From Helianthus annuus (lineage: Eukaryota; Streptophyta; Magnoliopsida; Asterales; Asteraceae): DNA of 64,000 nucleotides. Below are positions 46,935 to 59,107 of this stretch, in pieces. The notes beneath the pieces were generated by a model, which had not been told where the DNA came from, searched no databases, and saw only the letters and a list, made by a program, of their open reading frames with translations. How positions within the stretch are numbered: the first letter of the stretch is position 1; every line of letters starts with the position of its first letter. Made by a program: the position numbers and the translations under genes. The stretch spans positions 89,583,350 to 89,647,349 of the forward strand of contig NC_035433.2 in assembly GCF_002127325.2 (NCBI RefSeq), read 5' to 3'.

Positions 46935-48492
46935 GGTATATTATTCATGTTTTCCATTATGTTTAAACAGAAATGATCAACATATTGATATCATTTGTAA
47001 ACAAATAGGTTTTTACCATTTGTGTACTCTGTACAACTTTATATCCATGATAACATTCATCTATGTGATTTCCTTTAAATATATAACCTTATAGAAATCT
47101 TGTGTCAAGTATTAATTCTGTCATCACATACGACCTTGTGAATCCCGTTATTACACAAAAACCTTATAAATTCCTTATTTAAACCTTCTCACTTAATTAC
47201 TTTGCGATGTTTAAAATTCTCTACTACTGAATTTGTACAAACTTTATTTACTAGACGGTTGAATGTTTCGCCTTAGAGTCATATGCATAATTGCTCCATT
47301 TAGAACTTCTCACTAGTTAATACTTATTTTAACATCAGTTTGAGGTTGTATACGTCCCTTAGACGTTTTCAATCCTCTATTATTTTCAAGCAGTTTTACT
47401 TTTCAATCTGTTATCACATATAACTTTGCGGCAATAATAATCCTCCACTTATCCACAAATGGTTTCACATTTCAATGACTTTCTGACATATATATATATA
47501 TATATATATATATCTATAATTCTTCATTTTTCACAAGTATGTATTCCTGACATTTAGAATACTTCACTATTACAAATGATTTAACAGTTTAAAATCATCC
47601 ACTATTACAAGTAGTTAAATCTTTTAGAATCCCCCGCTATTTCAAGTGGTTAACTCATTTAGAATCCTTTAGGATTACAAGTAGTTAAATACTTTAGAAT
47701 CCCCCACTATCACAGGTGGTTAAGTCAGTTAGAATCCTACACTATTGTGGTTTATCAGTTTAGAATTTAATTCATATGCCACATAATCCATACTCACATA
47801 TGCTATGTGACTTTTAATAATCATATGTCACATACCAATCCTGTTTGAGAATTTCATCTTTACTTCAACGACGGTTTTACAATTAAGTGTCTTACCTTAT
47901 TCATCTTTAGCATACAAGGTTGCTATCACATACTCTACCATGTTCACATAGTCCTCATTGCCTCGGACATGGATATGATAATTCTAGGAATATCTTAGTA
48001 ACGTATGTTAACTACTACACCGACCAAGTGTGTAGTCCACACACTCTACACTGGTATTTTATCATTACCATATCATGTCCTAAGTGAACGAGTTTCAGTT
48101 CACATATCATCATTAAGCATACTTCTCAATATGCTAACAACTTGAGGGCTCGCTATCCATTTATAACCTTCATGTAGTTATAGTATCTACTTATTAACAT
48201 TACATAGGCATCATATATACAACTCTTTCAATGTAGTTGCATACCTCATGTGTCTGGTTAATCCTTACTTATGAATCACATTTTGATATGTTTCTTTTTT
48301 GAGTGAGGCTAGTAATCATCGGCCTTTCTGCATCATAATCATAATTAGTAGACCTAGTAATAATCTTGCGTACCATTCAAGTTTTGATCAAGCCTCGGAC
48401 CAAACACACATCTAATATCAAGAGTCTAAGGTTTAAGTCGAAACATGTTCACTCATACTCAAATCCCTTAAACCATGGCTATGATAGCAACT
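46935..48492 (-). other. Non-coding, probably leader/internal remnant of the next LTR element
   Basis: No gene. The right edge (48470-48491) reads CCATGGCTATGATAGCAACT. On the minus strand this resembles a mutated GGTATCAGAGCCATTGG primer site next to an LTR. (TA)n lies at 47488-47513. An imperfect tandem array occupies 47551-47765. Confidence 0.45.
47551..47765. repeat. Diverged tandem repeat, about 43-bp unit
   Basis: Five or so units of the form TTTAGAATCCCCCACTATCA + CAGGTGGTTAA, with substitutions (ACTATTACAAGTAGTTAA, GCTATTTCAAGTGGTTAA). Confidence 0.75.
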
Positions 48493-50544
48493 TGTAACAT
48501 CCTAAATTCATAATGACTTAGAAATCATATTTTAATTGCGAAAATAATAGGTCCTAAAAAATTTCTGCTATTTAAAATTTCGTCCCTCTTTACTTAGTAA
48601 ATCATTAAAACTAGTATGGCTAGTTCATAAACCTTTAATATCAAAAAAAATCTTTAGCATTTTTCCAAAATAGGTAGCCTAATATTGTGATGTGTTGTTT
48701 GTGTATTGCCCGAGAACTTGATCTTTAGTCACCATTTTATACCCAAACCTTACCTAAATCATATTCAACACAAATAGTTAGCATGTTTAGGAAAAATATT
48801 AGTTAGTTAAAGAAGTTACACATATAGAATCAAACTAGCAAAAACTCTCAGAAGAACAATATTATTAAAAGTATATAATGTAAAAATCATATTGAACTTG
48901 AATCATTAAATATCTGAAATTAAAATGAACCTATCATAAGCTACAACAATCCTGGTGTAGCCTACGTCGCCTACAACACTTGTACCCGAAGTTAGATTGT
49001 TAATAAAAACTTGAAATCCCGTTCAACACGTAAACTCTTAAATTCTCAATGATAACATCTTAACTGAATGATCAATAAGTTTAATCATGAGATTAATCAG
49101 GAATCTAATTTCCTGATCATTAGTAATTATAAAATTTGAAACGTTCATACCTCAATCCCTTGACAATATTGCATCACAACAAATCTTGGATAGAAACTCA
49201 TATTGGGTCAATAATAAATCCATAATATTTGCAATGATATTAATCCTCTTTTGTTTGAGATATCAACTTGCAAAAAAATTACTCTACCAAATTTTAATAA
49301 CTAGTAAATGCATAAAATATACTAGTTATCCTCCTAGCCATATAATACTTGCATATTTATGATTTCATAACACAACCAAAACACCAATTGAATAACTACT
49401 AATCTTTAGTTCATGAATCGCATGATCAACTTAATTTGACTTATATACTTATATTAAATATGTAAGATATACTTACCTTTATTGGTAGGATTTGTGAGAG
49501 CTTTGAATCGCTCCACTAACCCGTTGACTTCTAATCTTTATTATACGAAAGAACTCTTAGACATCTTTTACGACTGAATTCCTAGTTCTCTGATCTAGTT
49601 TAGCCGTTCATGTATTCAATCTATGATATACCAAATTTCATAATAATCTCTACTTTGGAGTTTAGTCATCTCATCAGGAAATCCACTTATCTCATTAATT
49701 ATTTACCATAACTCTCAATGTTACATTTGTGTCAAATAATATTTATCAATAACCATTAATCAACTATCATAATTCAAATCATGACTCAATATATATACAT
49801 ATAATATACATATATGATGATACCATGCAATCAATACTAATAATAACCCTAAATTATATTTATTCTCAAAACATCAGAATAATGGTTATAGCTTCTCGTG
49901 TGTAAGGTTCATGTATGCGTATAATCATCTGAACATCATGAGAACAATATCTAACGAGAATTAATTATGACATTGTATTAATTTTTCTGCCGCGAATGCT
50001 TCTCTGGTTTTAGATCGCACAAAAACACTACTAGAACCTCTAGGAAACACTATTCACATTTCATGATGATCATCGTGTTTAGGAATGGTTTCTCGTTTGA
50101 AAATCCGCCTCTAGACACCGTGAACTACCACTGTCAGCCACCACTGATCACCACGAACCTTTTATTGATTCTCTCTAGCTCCCCCTCTTGTTTCGGACTC
50201 TAAAAACACGTATAAGAGAATAGGGAATAATCATCCTTTTATACTTGGAGTTTGCTGTACTCGTAGTATGGTGGTCGTACTATGTTAACCCGGACCCGAT
50301 AAAAATAACGATTCTATATTCTCACTAAATAACTCCTTTTAAGTCATATCTCAATATTGAGTTATGTTCTCTCATAAATGCAACTCATCAAATTGTTTAT
50401 TACACCTCAACGAACCTAGTAGGCTCGGGAATTACATGTTCATTGTTTTGCAACATTTAGATAATATCATCATCATTCAACTTTTACAGTATTTCAACAA
50501 TTAAGTTTAATTTAAATATAAATTTGGAAATTTGGGATGTTACA
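48493..50544 (-). mobile_element. Gypsy-type LTR (2052 bp), element otherwise lost
   Basis: Begins TGTAACATCCTAAATTCATA and ends TTTGGGATGTTACA, perfect 10-bp inverted ends TGTAACATCC/GGATGTTACA. The primer-site-like sequence at its left makes it the 5' LTR of a minus-oriented element whose coding region and other LTR are absent. Short frames in it are not genes. Confidence 0.7.
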
Positions 50545-51160
50545 ACCCCCCACCCCCCACACACACACGTGCACTAGAGGAAGGAGTACTCTCACCGGTG
50601 CTACCGATCCAATTTATACCCTACAACTGTTGCATGTCATCATCTCTAAAAAGAACTAAGAAAGCCATTCATATCATCAATTACATATACACCGTGCCAA
50701 TAGATAATCAAACCAACACATAATTAATAAATAAATAATCAAAATCGACACATAAGCGAACCAATACATACTCAAACGAATGTAAAAGAAATGCTAATTT
50801 CCAAATTCCAAGTCGATACCTATCTACAATTGAACATAGTCTAAATGTATAACCATATCCAAATCCATAGATTAACAGAATCCAAGTTGGAATCAAGCCA
50901 ATTTCAAACAAAATTTGGCTTAATCCAATACTAAAAATATCACATTAGCCAAAACCAAGTTTAACCTTATTTAACAATTGGACAAAGTAAGCTTAATTGC
51001 AATTCAACACTTTGATTCTAAAATTTAGCTTGTCAAGTTTATTAAATACACACAATAATTTAAAAGAAAAGTAACTGCATGAGTGCGTGTGCGCAGACAC
51101 ACTCACGCACACATACACATATATATTAAACAATGCTTTCATAAATTAGAACAAAGATGT
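50545..51160. other. No gene seen; C-rich and CA-rich patches
   Basis: A C-rich tract (50545-50570) and CACACAC runs near 50560 and 51090-51120; otherwise AT-rich. Confidence 0.4.
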
Positions 51161-51460
51161 TTCTACTCACTGGAATTATGGTTCTTGTCAAAGAAGAGAC
51201 ATACAATTGTGGTGGTAGTATCCCGGTGTGGTTGCCTTGGTCTCAAACAATGATGGTGAGCGAGCGAGGATGATGGTGCCACAATGGTGACTGAGAGAAG
51301 GGGTAGAAGTGCGACGATGGATGTGTTGTGGTCGGGAGTCTGAATCCCCGCACGGAGAATGGAAGGAAGGGGAGAAAAATGAATGTGAGAGATTAAGCCG
51401 GCAATTATTCCTTTTTGACCTAAAGTTACCGACGAATATGCCGTTGGAAATTTAAAAATA

Positions 51461-51655
51461 ATGATGAGGAGGATGATGATCGTGGTCGTGATTGTGATGA
51501 TGATGATGCTGATGATGATGATGATAATTGTGGCAATGCTATCAATGATGATGATGATTGTGGTAATGATGACACTGATGACGATGATGCCAACGCCGAT
51601 GAAGATGATGATGATGTTGCTACTAATGACTACGACGATGATGGTGTCATTATTC
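51461..51655 (+). repeat. GAT-rich imperfect trinucleotide repeat
   Basis: About 195 bp dominated by GATGATGAT with scattered changes. One plus-strand frame is open and would encode an Asp-rich stretch (DDDDADDDDDNCG, DDDDANADEDDDD). The other frames give Met-rich or Ile-rich nonsense. It could be an eroded acidic exon, but no start, splice or domain supports a gene. GACGAATATGCCGTTGG just upstream (51431) is a word I associate with CACTA-type transposons. Confidence 0.6.
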
Positions 51656-51725
51656 GTCATCCGACTACTTGTTGCATAATTATTTCCCGTTTTCCCACAA
51701 GTAGCTTAATGGTTTTTTTTTTTGT

Positions 51726-51812
51726 TGCCCGAGTAGGAACTTCCAAGGTGGGCACCCATCCGAGTATTATTACAACCGAAGCCCTCTTAACTACGGAGTT
51801 CTCCTCTCATCC
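51726..51812 (-). repeat. 5S rRNA-derived segment (Cassandra-like?)
   Basis: The minus strand reads GAGAACTCCGTAGTTAAG, then GGATGGGTGCCCACC and TTGGAAGTTCC. These correspond to the 5S rRNA internal promoter (A box near AGTTAAG, C box near GGATGGGTGACC), with about 85 bp alignable by eye and many substitutions. It is followed on the minus strand by a run of about 11 A. Plant Cassandra TRIM elements carry such a 5S segment in their LTRs. A retroposed 5S copy is the alternative, favoured by the A run. Not a functional 5S gene. Confidence 0.7.
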
Positions 51813-52019
51813 ACAATCATTGCCCCTAAAATGTGTTAATGATATTTTAGGTGGGTGTTTCTTATGGGCCAATATCTTTCATGTGGATAGAATAGAACAC
51901 AAGAACGTGAGATTTGCCTAAGATATTATGCCTAATGCGCATTAGTGATATTTGATACGGGTTTTCCTTATAACCTAGTATCTTTCATGTAGACATAAGA
52001 CAACATAATGATCTGAATG
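51813..52019. other. Flank of the 5S-derived segment
   Basis: Two similar words, CAATATCTTTCATGTGGATA (51871) and CTAGTATCTTTCATGTAGAC (51978), suggest a short direct repeat. No gene. Confidence 0.4.
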
Positions 52020-52500
52020 ATGATGTTAATGTACTCTATTAGGTCTTGATGGGTCTTGTCATGTGTTTGTTGGTTGGCTACACAAACCCACGTTGGGTCA
52101 TACCAAATGATTTTTTGCCTTTTGATCCACACGTGTGTGTTTAATTTACACTATTAGGTCTATGTGTGCCCTACATTGTGTTGTGGGTTGTTTTGGTTAC
52201 AAAAACCTACATTCGGTAATATTAGTCATTTTGGACCTTCTGATCCATGCATATGATTAAACTGCACTCTTGAGCCTTGGTGGACCTTGCCATGTGTTGG
52301 TAGTTTTTTTTTGGCTATACCAACCATATTGGTCATAACAAGTCCATATTGGTCATAACAAGTCTTTTTTGGGCCTTCTAATCCATGTGTTCGTAGGTTG
52401 GTTTTGCTACACCCACATTGGTTATAACAAGTCATCTATAGTCTTTTGTTCCATTTGTGTGACACTTCCGGGTCTTGGTGGGCTTTTCCAAATACATTAG
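52020..52500. repeat. Diverged tandem repeat, about 115-bp unit
   Basis: Four degenerate units. Each has a GGTCTTG/GAGCCTTGGTGG start, CATGTGTTNGTNGGTTG, a GCTACAC...CCACATTGGTCATA block and a GCCTTTTGATCCA end (starts near 52041, 52154, 52271, 52379). Inside the third unit TCCATATTGGTCATAACAAG is duplicated (52320-52365). Non-coding. Confidence 0.8.
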
Positions 52501-53257
52501 TAGGGTTTTGCAAATAATTTAATTATATATAACAATTAAGAGTTCTCCCATATATTTTAATTATTTATACTTGAAACTCTTACACTATACTTGAGTTTTA
52601 TTTCTTTAACAAATTTTGTGTTTCTACTCCTGAACTCTATTAGAGTTATCGTACGGCTCCTGAAATTTATTAGTTATTTTTCTTTAGCCAATTTATGTTT
52701 ATATCCCTGAAATTTAATAGATTTATCTTACATTCTTACGGCCCTTGAAGCTTAATACGTTATTTTCTTCTTTTTTAACCAATATTTTTCTTTTATCTTT
52801 TTTATTTGTTTAATTCTTTTTTTTTAACTTATTATATTAGAAGCTAACTTTTTTACCTTAGCCGTGTTTAGTTAACCGTGTAGCTTATATATTTTTAACG
52901 TCCTTTCAGTGTTAATTTTATTAAATACCAATGTACAAGTTGTCAAAACCGCCCTCCCGCGAATCACGAATTTAACCCATTACTTACATTACATTTGTAT
53001 ATACTACACATACAATGAAATGAGTTGTTTCAAACTTAATGGATCTCACTACAAATGCAAAGGAATAAACAATAAATTCTCGTTTATTTAGTTCCATTAT
53101 GGTTCGTTTTCTTATTAACTTCAATAAAACTTCATGTATCATCAATGTTTCTTTCATGAAAAAGATAATAAAATAAAAACTTCATAAGACTGTTTTATTC
53201 ATTATTGGAACCAAAACACATAACATATAGGGTCATTTTAAAACATAACATGTAAAA
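52501..53257. other. No gene seen; 3' flank of host gene
   Basis: AT-rich with recurring CTGAA(A/C)T(T/C)TATTAG words (52638-52725). It lies downstream of the minus-strand gene that follows, and may include its 3' untranslated end near 53300. Confidence 0.4.
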
Positions 53258-53322
53258 ATGTCACATCTAAAATTTATCAAAACCCTAAACAACACATTAT
53301 TCAAGCAGCCGGAATCAAGACA

Positions 53323-54147
53323 CTATGGCTGCTGGACTGGTGGTTCACCATCAACAGCATCACTGCCACCACCACCCCCATCACCACCACCACCAACAGC
53401 ATCACTGCCGCCGTCGCCACCACCACCACCACCAGCAACACTGCCACCATCACCTCCAGTCACTTCAACACCACCATCTAAAGTGACACCAGTCCCACCA
53501 CTACTTCCTTCACCATTTTTTGGACCAGGGTCATATTTGTAACAAGTAATATCAACCCCAAACAACCTGAACTTAAAATTATGTTTCTTCTCCGGTGGTT
53601 CACCACCAACAACACCACCTTCATCCCCACTACATTGTGCCCTTTTCTTACTTTTTTCCATGACATCACCACCATCTTCTCCAGTGGCCACCACCTCACT
53701 TTTATCAGACACAACAACACCACCTACAGTTATAACTTCATCAACTTCTTGATGACCTTTAGTTTCATCATCCAAAGGACTCTCTTCGCCATTGGTTGCT
53801 TCTCCCCCATTGCTATGCACTTCAGCGCAACTATGACGATAAAAATAGAAAATGTTAAATTAAAATGATAAATTGCAAAAAAAAAAAAAAAAAGAAAAAA
53901 AAAAGAAAACCCTAATTTCGAGGGCTAAACTTAAATCGTAAAAAAACTCAAATGGCGGCCGCAATTTTTATTATTTAAAATGGTATAAAATTTCACACAT
54001 TTAAGATTATAAACACATGAACAAATGATAAAAATCCACACACCTTTTCTCCAATGATTTAACGTCTTGGTTATCTGATTGAGTCAAGTCGATGATTGAT
54101 TTTGATTCTTCTGATCCAGTCTCAGGAATCTTCTTCGAAGCTTCCAT
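53323..54147 (-). CDS. Putative host gene, two exons, Gly-rich acidic protein
   Basis: Exon 1 54147-54044, exon 2 53830-53323, 203 residues. ATG at 54147 (GAGCATGGAA). The donor AAAAG|GTGTGT and acceptor GTCATAG|TTGC are canonical and keep the frame (104 + 508 = 612 nt with stop). The protein is Ser/Glu-rich at the start (MEASKKIPETGSEESKSIID), then acidic with KSKKRAQCSGDEGG. A short conserved-looking block HNFKFRLFGVDITCYKYDPG (about residues 124-143) follows. The Gly/Asp-rich tail GGSVAGGGGGGDGG contains a duplicated GSDAV unit. No signal peptide or membrane segment; probably soluble, possibly nuclear given the KKR patch. I do not recognise the family. A TATA box and CT-rich leader lie upstream. 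Intron 213 bp with poly-A. The best candidate for a real cellular gene here. Confidence 0.62.
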
Positions 54148-54197
54148 GCTCGACAACTCTAGAGAGAGAGATAGTGAGAAAGCTAGAGAGGGAATGG

Positions 54198-54211
54198 CTC
54201 TTAAATATAGA
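54198..54211 (-). promoter_or_regulatory. Putative TATA box of the host gene
   Basis: Minus strand CTATATTTAAG about 55 bp upstream of the ATG, followed by a CT-rich leader (CCCTCTCTAGC, CTATCTCTCTCTCT) typical of plant 5' untranslated regions. Confidence 0.55.
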
Positions 54212-54284
54212 TATTTGTTTGCTTGTATGTGATATAAATAATCTTTGTGTAAAGATTAAAATTAATGATGATATGCATTTATAA

Positions 54285-54927
54285 CCGTTAAGTAATAAAT
54301 GATGATCCAAAGTTAAAAATGAACTTATATTTATTTTGTAATTAGCTGAATTTATCAATCTCAGCTTAAAATTTAATGTATTTAAGAAATCATATAAATG
54401 ATATAATTGATTATAAAATTACACTATGTATATTTTGTTGTTTATAAAAAAGAATATCAAAATACTAAAATGCATATTTTGTTGCTTTACAACAGAAATT
54501 TGGTCGATATCGATTCGATTCGTTACAATATCAGTATGCTACCATCACTTAATATATAGTGTTATTAGAGAAAAATCAAATTAAATAAAAACCAAATAAA
54601 TTAAAAATACATATTATTTAGAGTATAAGAGATTTAAAAGTAAAACTTAAAAAACTAATATCAAGACAACTGAATATTACACATCTATAAATTTGAATCT
54701 AATAATTTGAATGATTTTTTTCTTTGTTTTTTTACGCATTTCCAAGTTGCGTTTATGAAAGTTGTGAGAGACCAATTTAGTAATGTAACAGAAATTAATT
54801 GGATCTTGCTTGCTCGTAAACAAAAAATGATTCAATTTTTTTTTGTTTAATTAGCATTTATTAATAAGTATTTATTGAAAACAACCTTTTAGATTAAACA
54901 TTATACTTATTCCATGTATAAGTATTT
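54285..54927. other. No gene seen
   Basis: AT-rich spacer upstream of the host gene; T run at 54831-54845. Confidence 0.4.
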
Positions 54928-54943
54928 TAATATAAAAGTTACT

Positions 54944-55112
54944 TTTTTTCTTAAAAAAATAAACTTCATTAAAAACACCTTCGACCCAAACGGGCAAAAG
55001 GCCATATAACCAGAGACACCCCCGACCCAAGTGGGCAAAGGGCAACAAATTAAAACATGTACAGAGGGTATTTACACCAACCCACCCATATAATATAATT
55101 ATAGGATGCTAC
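54944..55112 (-). mobile_element. LINE 3'-end fragment with 16-bp target duplication
   Basis: Minus-strand 3' end of an L1-type LINE (complement of AATAAACTTCATTAAAAAC, the same end type as at 14.9 kb) with a short A tail. The perfect direct repeat TAATATAAAAGTTACT lies on both sides (54928-54943, 55113-55128). Only 169 bp, so extremely 5'-truncated and non-coding. Confidence 0.85.
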
Positions 55113-55128
55113 TAATATAAAAGTTACT

Positions 55129-55640
55129 AATAAATATTTAATTACTATTGACCAAAAAAAATATAATGCAGGATAATAACTACAGTTTGACTGTAACTTA
55201 AAAGAAAGTATTATATATTATATTTTTGGGAAAGCCTAGAAAACATAAAGTTACTTTTATAAATTTATCTATTATCTTTTTGTGAAAGCCAAGAAAACAT
55301 AAAGTTACTTTTATAAATTTATCGTTTAACAACTTAACAAAAAGAAAATGATTAATAAAGCCATTTATACAAGTTATCTTTTTTTTTTCTAACGGAAAAT
55401 TTATTTTAATTTATGTCTTCTATGAGACTTTAACCTCAAATCTTCCTCTTCCAAACTAAAGTGCTTAAAGGTTTTACCTTTGCTAATTAACCACCACCTC
55501 ATTGGTATTTATACAACTTATCTATTAAGTTTTTTACTAACATTATCCTTATATTAAAAAACCAACCAAATGAACAGTAATAAATAATAAATATTAAAAA
55601 CATAAATGAATTAACAGTAAAAAAATAGAAATAAATGAAT
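55129..55640. other. No gene seen
   Basis: AT-rich. The word AGAAAACATAAAGTTACTTT occurs twice (55236-55261, 55292-55316), a short tandem duplication. Confidence 0.4.
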
Positions 55641-55870
55641 AGTATCGGGTACCGGTACCATTATCAAATTTACCAATGAGTGTAATTCGAAAACTGTTCA
55701 GCACCGGTATTCATCGAGTTTTACACTCAAATAATGGTGTCGTACTAGTACCAAGCGTATCAAGCCGTACAGTACCAGGTATATTCGGTACCGGTACCCA
55801 CTTTTGAGGATTTCGGTAACGGTATTTTTGGTACCGGTTGGTACCGAACTCATCAAATCCTGTAGCAACG
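55641..55870. mobile_element. GGTACC-rich miniature element, first copy
   Basis: Dense in GGTACCGGTACC-like palindromic words; right end GGTACCGAACTCATC. A second member is at 56033-56320. Ends and duplication not resolved. Probably a hAT-type miniature element by analogy with the GGCTCG-rich ones. Confidence 0.5.
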
Positions 55871-56032
55871 TAGCAATGTAAATAATTGCACAGTTTAAAC
55901 ACAGTAAGTAAACTGTGTTTCGTTTGAATGAGGTTTTATATACACGACAACTTATTTTGCTTTATTTTTTGTGTTTTTACGTAATGAATGAATTGTAGCA
56001 TGTAAAATAAACTTGGATATTTAGATTATTGA

Positions 56033-56320
56033 TGAGCAAATCGTATCAAATCCTGTAATCAAACCGGTATCGTATCGGTTCCAAATTTACTATACCAAAT
56101 CATTTTCGGTACCAATTTGGTACCCACCTTTTGGCGTTTTCAGAATCGTTACATTCGGTTCGACACCGGTCTAGCACCGTACTTATATTTATTAATTTTT
56201 ACCTTCAAATACCATACCATACCGTATTGTACCGAGCATTTTCGGTGCCGGTACCTAATTTCGATGATTTTTCGGATCGGTACTTTCGGTGCAGTTATCG
56301 GTACCGAGCTCATCCATATT
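56033..56320. mobile_element. GGTACC-rich miniature element, second copy
   Basis: Left GATGAGCAAATCGTATCAAA, right TACCGAGCTCATC: complementary GATGAGC ends and many TCGGTACC words. Overlapping open frames of about 70 codons arise from the repeat and are not genes. Confidence 0.55.
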
Positions 56321-56569
56321 TTAACGTGTTAGCACCATAATAACTATAACTGAATTGAAAACAACCGAATTTCCAACGTGTAGGACGTGTGGGTCCTATT
56401 ATTATTATTATATATTAGGTTATTTAAAACCGCTTTTTTTTTACGGATTGACTATCCTTTCACGACATTTTTATTTATGTTTTGATATTCCGTATCTGCT
56501 TGCCGTTACTGATACGCGTTTTGCAGTCATTTGGTCCCCGCCGCAACGCGCGGGCGGAAATTAAACTAG
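56321..56569 (+). mobile_element. Helitron-like 3' end
   Basis: CCGCCGCAACGCGCGGGCGG forms a GC-rich stem-loop, then AAATTAAACTAG with host T at 56570: hairpin, 12 bases and CTRR-type CTAG, the standard Helitron 3' terminus. The 5' end is not identified. The left coordinate is only the edge of the neighbouring element. No Rep/helicase frame. Confidence 0.6.
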
Positions 56570-56623
56570 TTTATTATTGAATTAGAAGCTTTTTCTTATG
56601 TTGTGTGTGTGTATATATATATA

Positions 56624-57226
<603 letters not shown>

Positions 57227-57229
<3 letters not shown>

Positions 57230-57763
57230 AGGGGCTCATGCGAGAACCACCCTTATTGTGAGAACCGCGAGAACCAATGTGAACACAACCTAAAATAGCT
57301 AAAAAAAACCTAAAAAAAACTAACCCCCCCCCAAAAAAAACCTAAACCCCCTCCACCCCCCACCCACCCCAAAAAAAAACCTAACCCCCCCCAAGCTAAA
57401 TGCTAAAAACTAAAACCCCCAAAAAACCTAACCCCCCCCCCCAAAAAAAAAAAAAAAACTAAACCCCCCTCCCCCCCCCCCAAAGCTAAAATGCTAAAAA
57501 CTAAACCCACAAAAAACCTAAAAAAATCTAAAAAAATCTAAAAAAATAAAAAAAAAATCTTAATTTTTTTTTTAATATTTTTATGCTCAAATCGCTACTT
57601 TTAGTGGCCAAAATTTTTTTTTCGAAAAGTAGCGATTTTTATATAAAAAATATTAAAAAAAAATTGTGTGATTTTTAGCTATTTTTAGGCATTTTTTGTT
57701 GTGTTCACATTGGTTCTCGCGGTTCTCGCAATAAGAGGTGGTTCTCGCATGATCTTCTCCCTA
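57227..57763. mobile_element. TA-bounded foldback, type 5, with C-rich loop
   Basis: Left arm GGGAGGGGCTCATGCGAGAA, CCGCGAGAACCAATGTGAAC, ACAACC; the right arm is the complement in reverse (TTGTGTTCACATTGGTTCTC, GCATGATCTTCTCCC), arms about 75 bp. A second inverted pair lies inside (CTAAAAATCACACAATTTTT region, AAAAGTAGCGATTT near 57590-57640). The 57300-57500 loop is low-complexity CCTAACCCCCC/AAAAAA. TA tracts on both sides. Confidence 0.8.
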
Positions 57764-58144
57764 TATATATATATATCTGTGTGTGAGAGAGAGAGAGACC
57801 AGGAGTTGGTCACATGGTCCAAAATTTCTAAAAAATATGAAAAGCCATAAGAATGCGGTATACAAAATCTAGCTTTATATATATATATTTTGACACATCC
57901 AAAACTCACAGTACATAAAAACTTCAAACACACTATAATCAACATTAAACAGTAGCAGAGCCTTATTATCCAAAAAAAAAACACTCATAAATAACAGAGT
58001 GAAGATTACTAAAAGATCATATTCAAACTCTAGCAATCTATAAATTATTTAAATCTAAAAGTTCACGTCACTTCTTATACTATTTATACAAATCACACCT
58101 TATAACTTAACCTCGTGCGCGCGCGCGCACACACACACACATAT

Positions 58145-58529
58145 ATGAATGGGTTAAAATGAGAACCACCTTGATTTGTGAGAACCGTGAGAACTAGGCC
58201 ATCCAAAAAGTTTTTCCGATTTTTTTTGCCCAAAAGTCATAAAAAAATCACTTCTTTCAGCAAAAAAAAATAAAAAAAAATGCCGCATACCCACATTTAC
58301 ATTAGGCGTAGAAAAATTTTATTTTCATACAAAATTTACACCAGCACGTAAAAAAACCTTGCATCAGTCAAAACTAACGACTCGACAAATTTTTTTATTT
58401 TCTTTACAGATGTGTTTATAATATTTCCATCTACGTTTGTGCAAAAAAAATTTGGCCCAACTCGCATGGGAAGAAAAGTTCTCACGGTTCTCACAACTCG
58501 TGATGGTTCTCATTTGAAACGAGCCCTAT
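58145..58529. mobile_element. TA-bounded foldback element, type 1 (copy B)
   Basis: Counterpart of 7844-8236: GGGTTAAAATGAGAACCACC at the left, CATTTGAAACGAGCCC at the right, arms GTGAGAACCGTGAGAACTAG / GTTCTCACGGTTCTCACAAC. Confidence 0.75.
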
Positions 58530-58536
58530 ATGGATA

Positions 58537-58569
<33 letters not shown>

Positions 58570-58768
58570 GGTGTGGTTCTAGAGGGAACAATATTGTATT
58601 TGTGAATGAGTGAACAAATCCTGTCCATTGATTTACATCATCAAATAATAAAATACACCATATCATCAAATCTTGGACATTGATTTACACTTGTGTATCC
58701 ATAATCAAGGGTTATGATTAGTTCACTGGTGTTCACAATCAATGGGTTGTTCACAAATGAATCTAACT
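58570..58768. mobile_element. TA-bounded element, type 2 (copy B)
   Basis: Counterpart of 8321-8526, starting GGTGTGGTTCTAGAGGGAAC, with one short internal deletion near 58671. Confidence 0.7.
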
Positions 58769-59107
58769 ATATATATATATATATATATATATGGTAGGGA
58801 TATGGTAAAAAGTGTCTAAAATGTAAGAAGGGTAAGAAGTGTTTTAAACCATTGGATATTTGATCTAATGGTTGAGATCAATAGGGTATAAAAATGTAAA
58901 TTGTGTTTTAATTAGAGGGACCTTATGTAAAATTGAAGAGCAATAGTGTCTTTTTCAATGTTTGAAATATGGTAACCATATCATACACGAACAAAAACTC
59001 CTACATTCACTCCTTTTTCCTTAAATATAGGAATTAATGATTCACCTTAATTGTAGGAGGCCTTTGGTTGCATATTCGTCATACATTATCATAAAGAGAA
59101 CTGTAAT

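Noticed and set aside
51163..51660. 165-codon minus frame rich in Ile
   Set aside because: It is the complement of a GAT trinucleotide repeat. The Asp-rich plus frame is more plausible but still unsupported.
53258..53542. Plus-strand Pro-rich frame (PPPPPSPPPPTASLPP)
   Set aside because: Antisense to the Gly-rich tail of the spliced minus-strand gene, which has splice sites, start context and a TATA box.
57289..57500. Possible telomere-like CCTAAACCCC repeats
   Set aside because: There is no regular CCCTAAA unit. It is a C/A low-complexity loop inside a foldback element.
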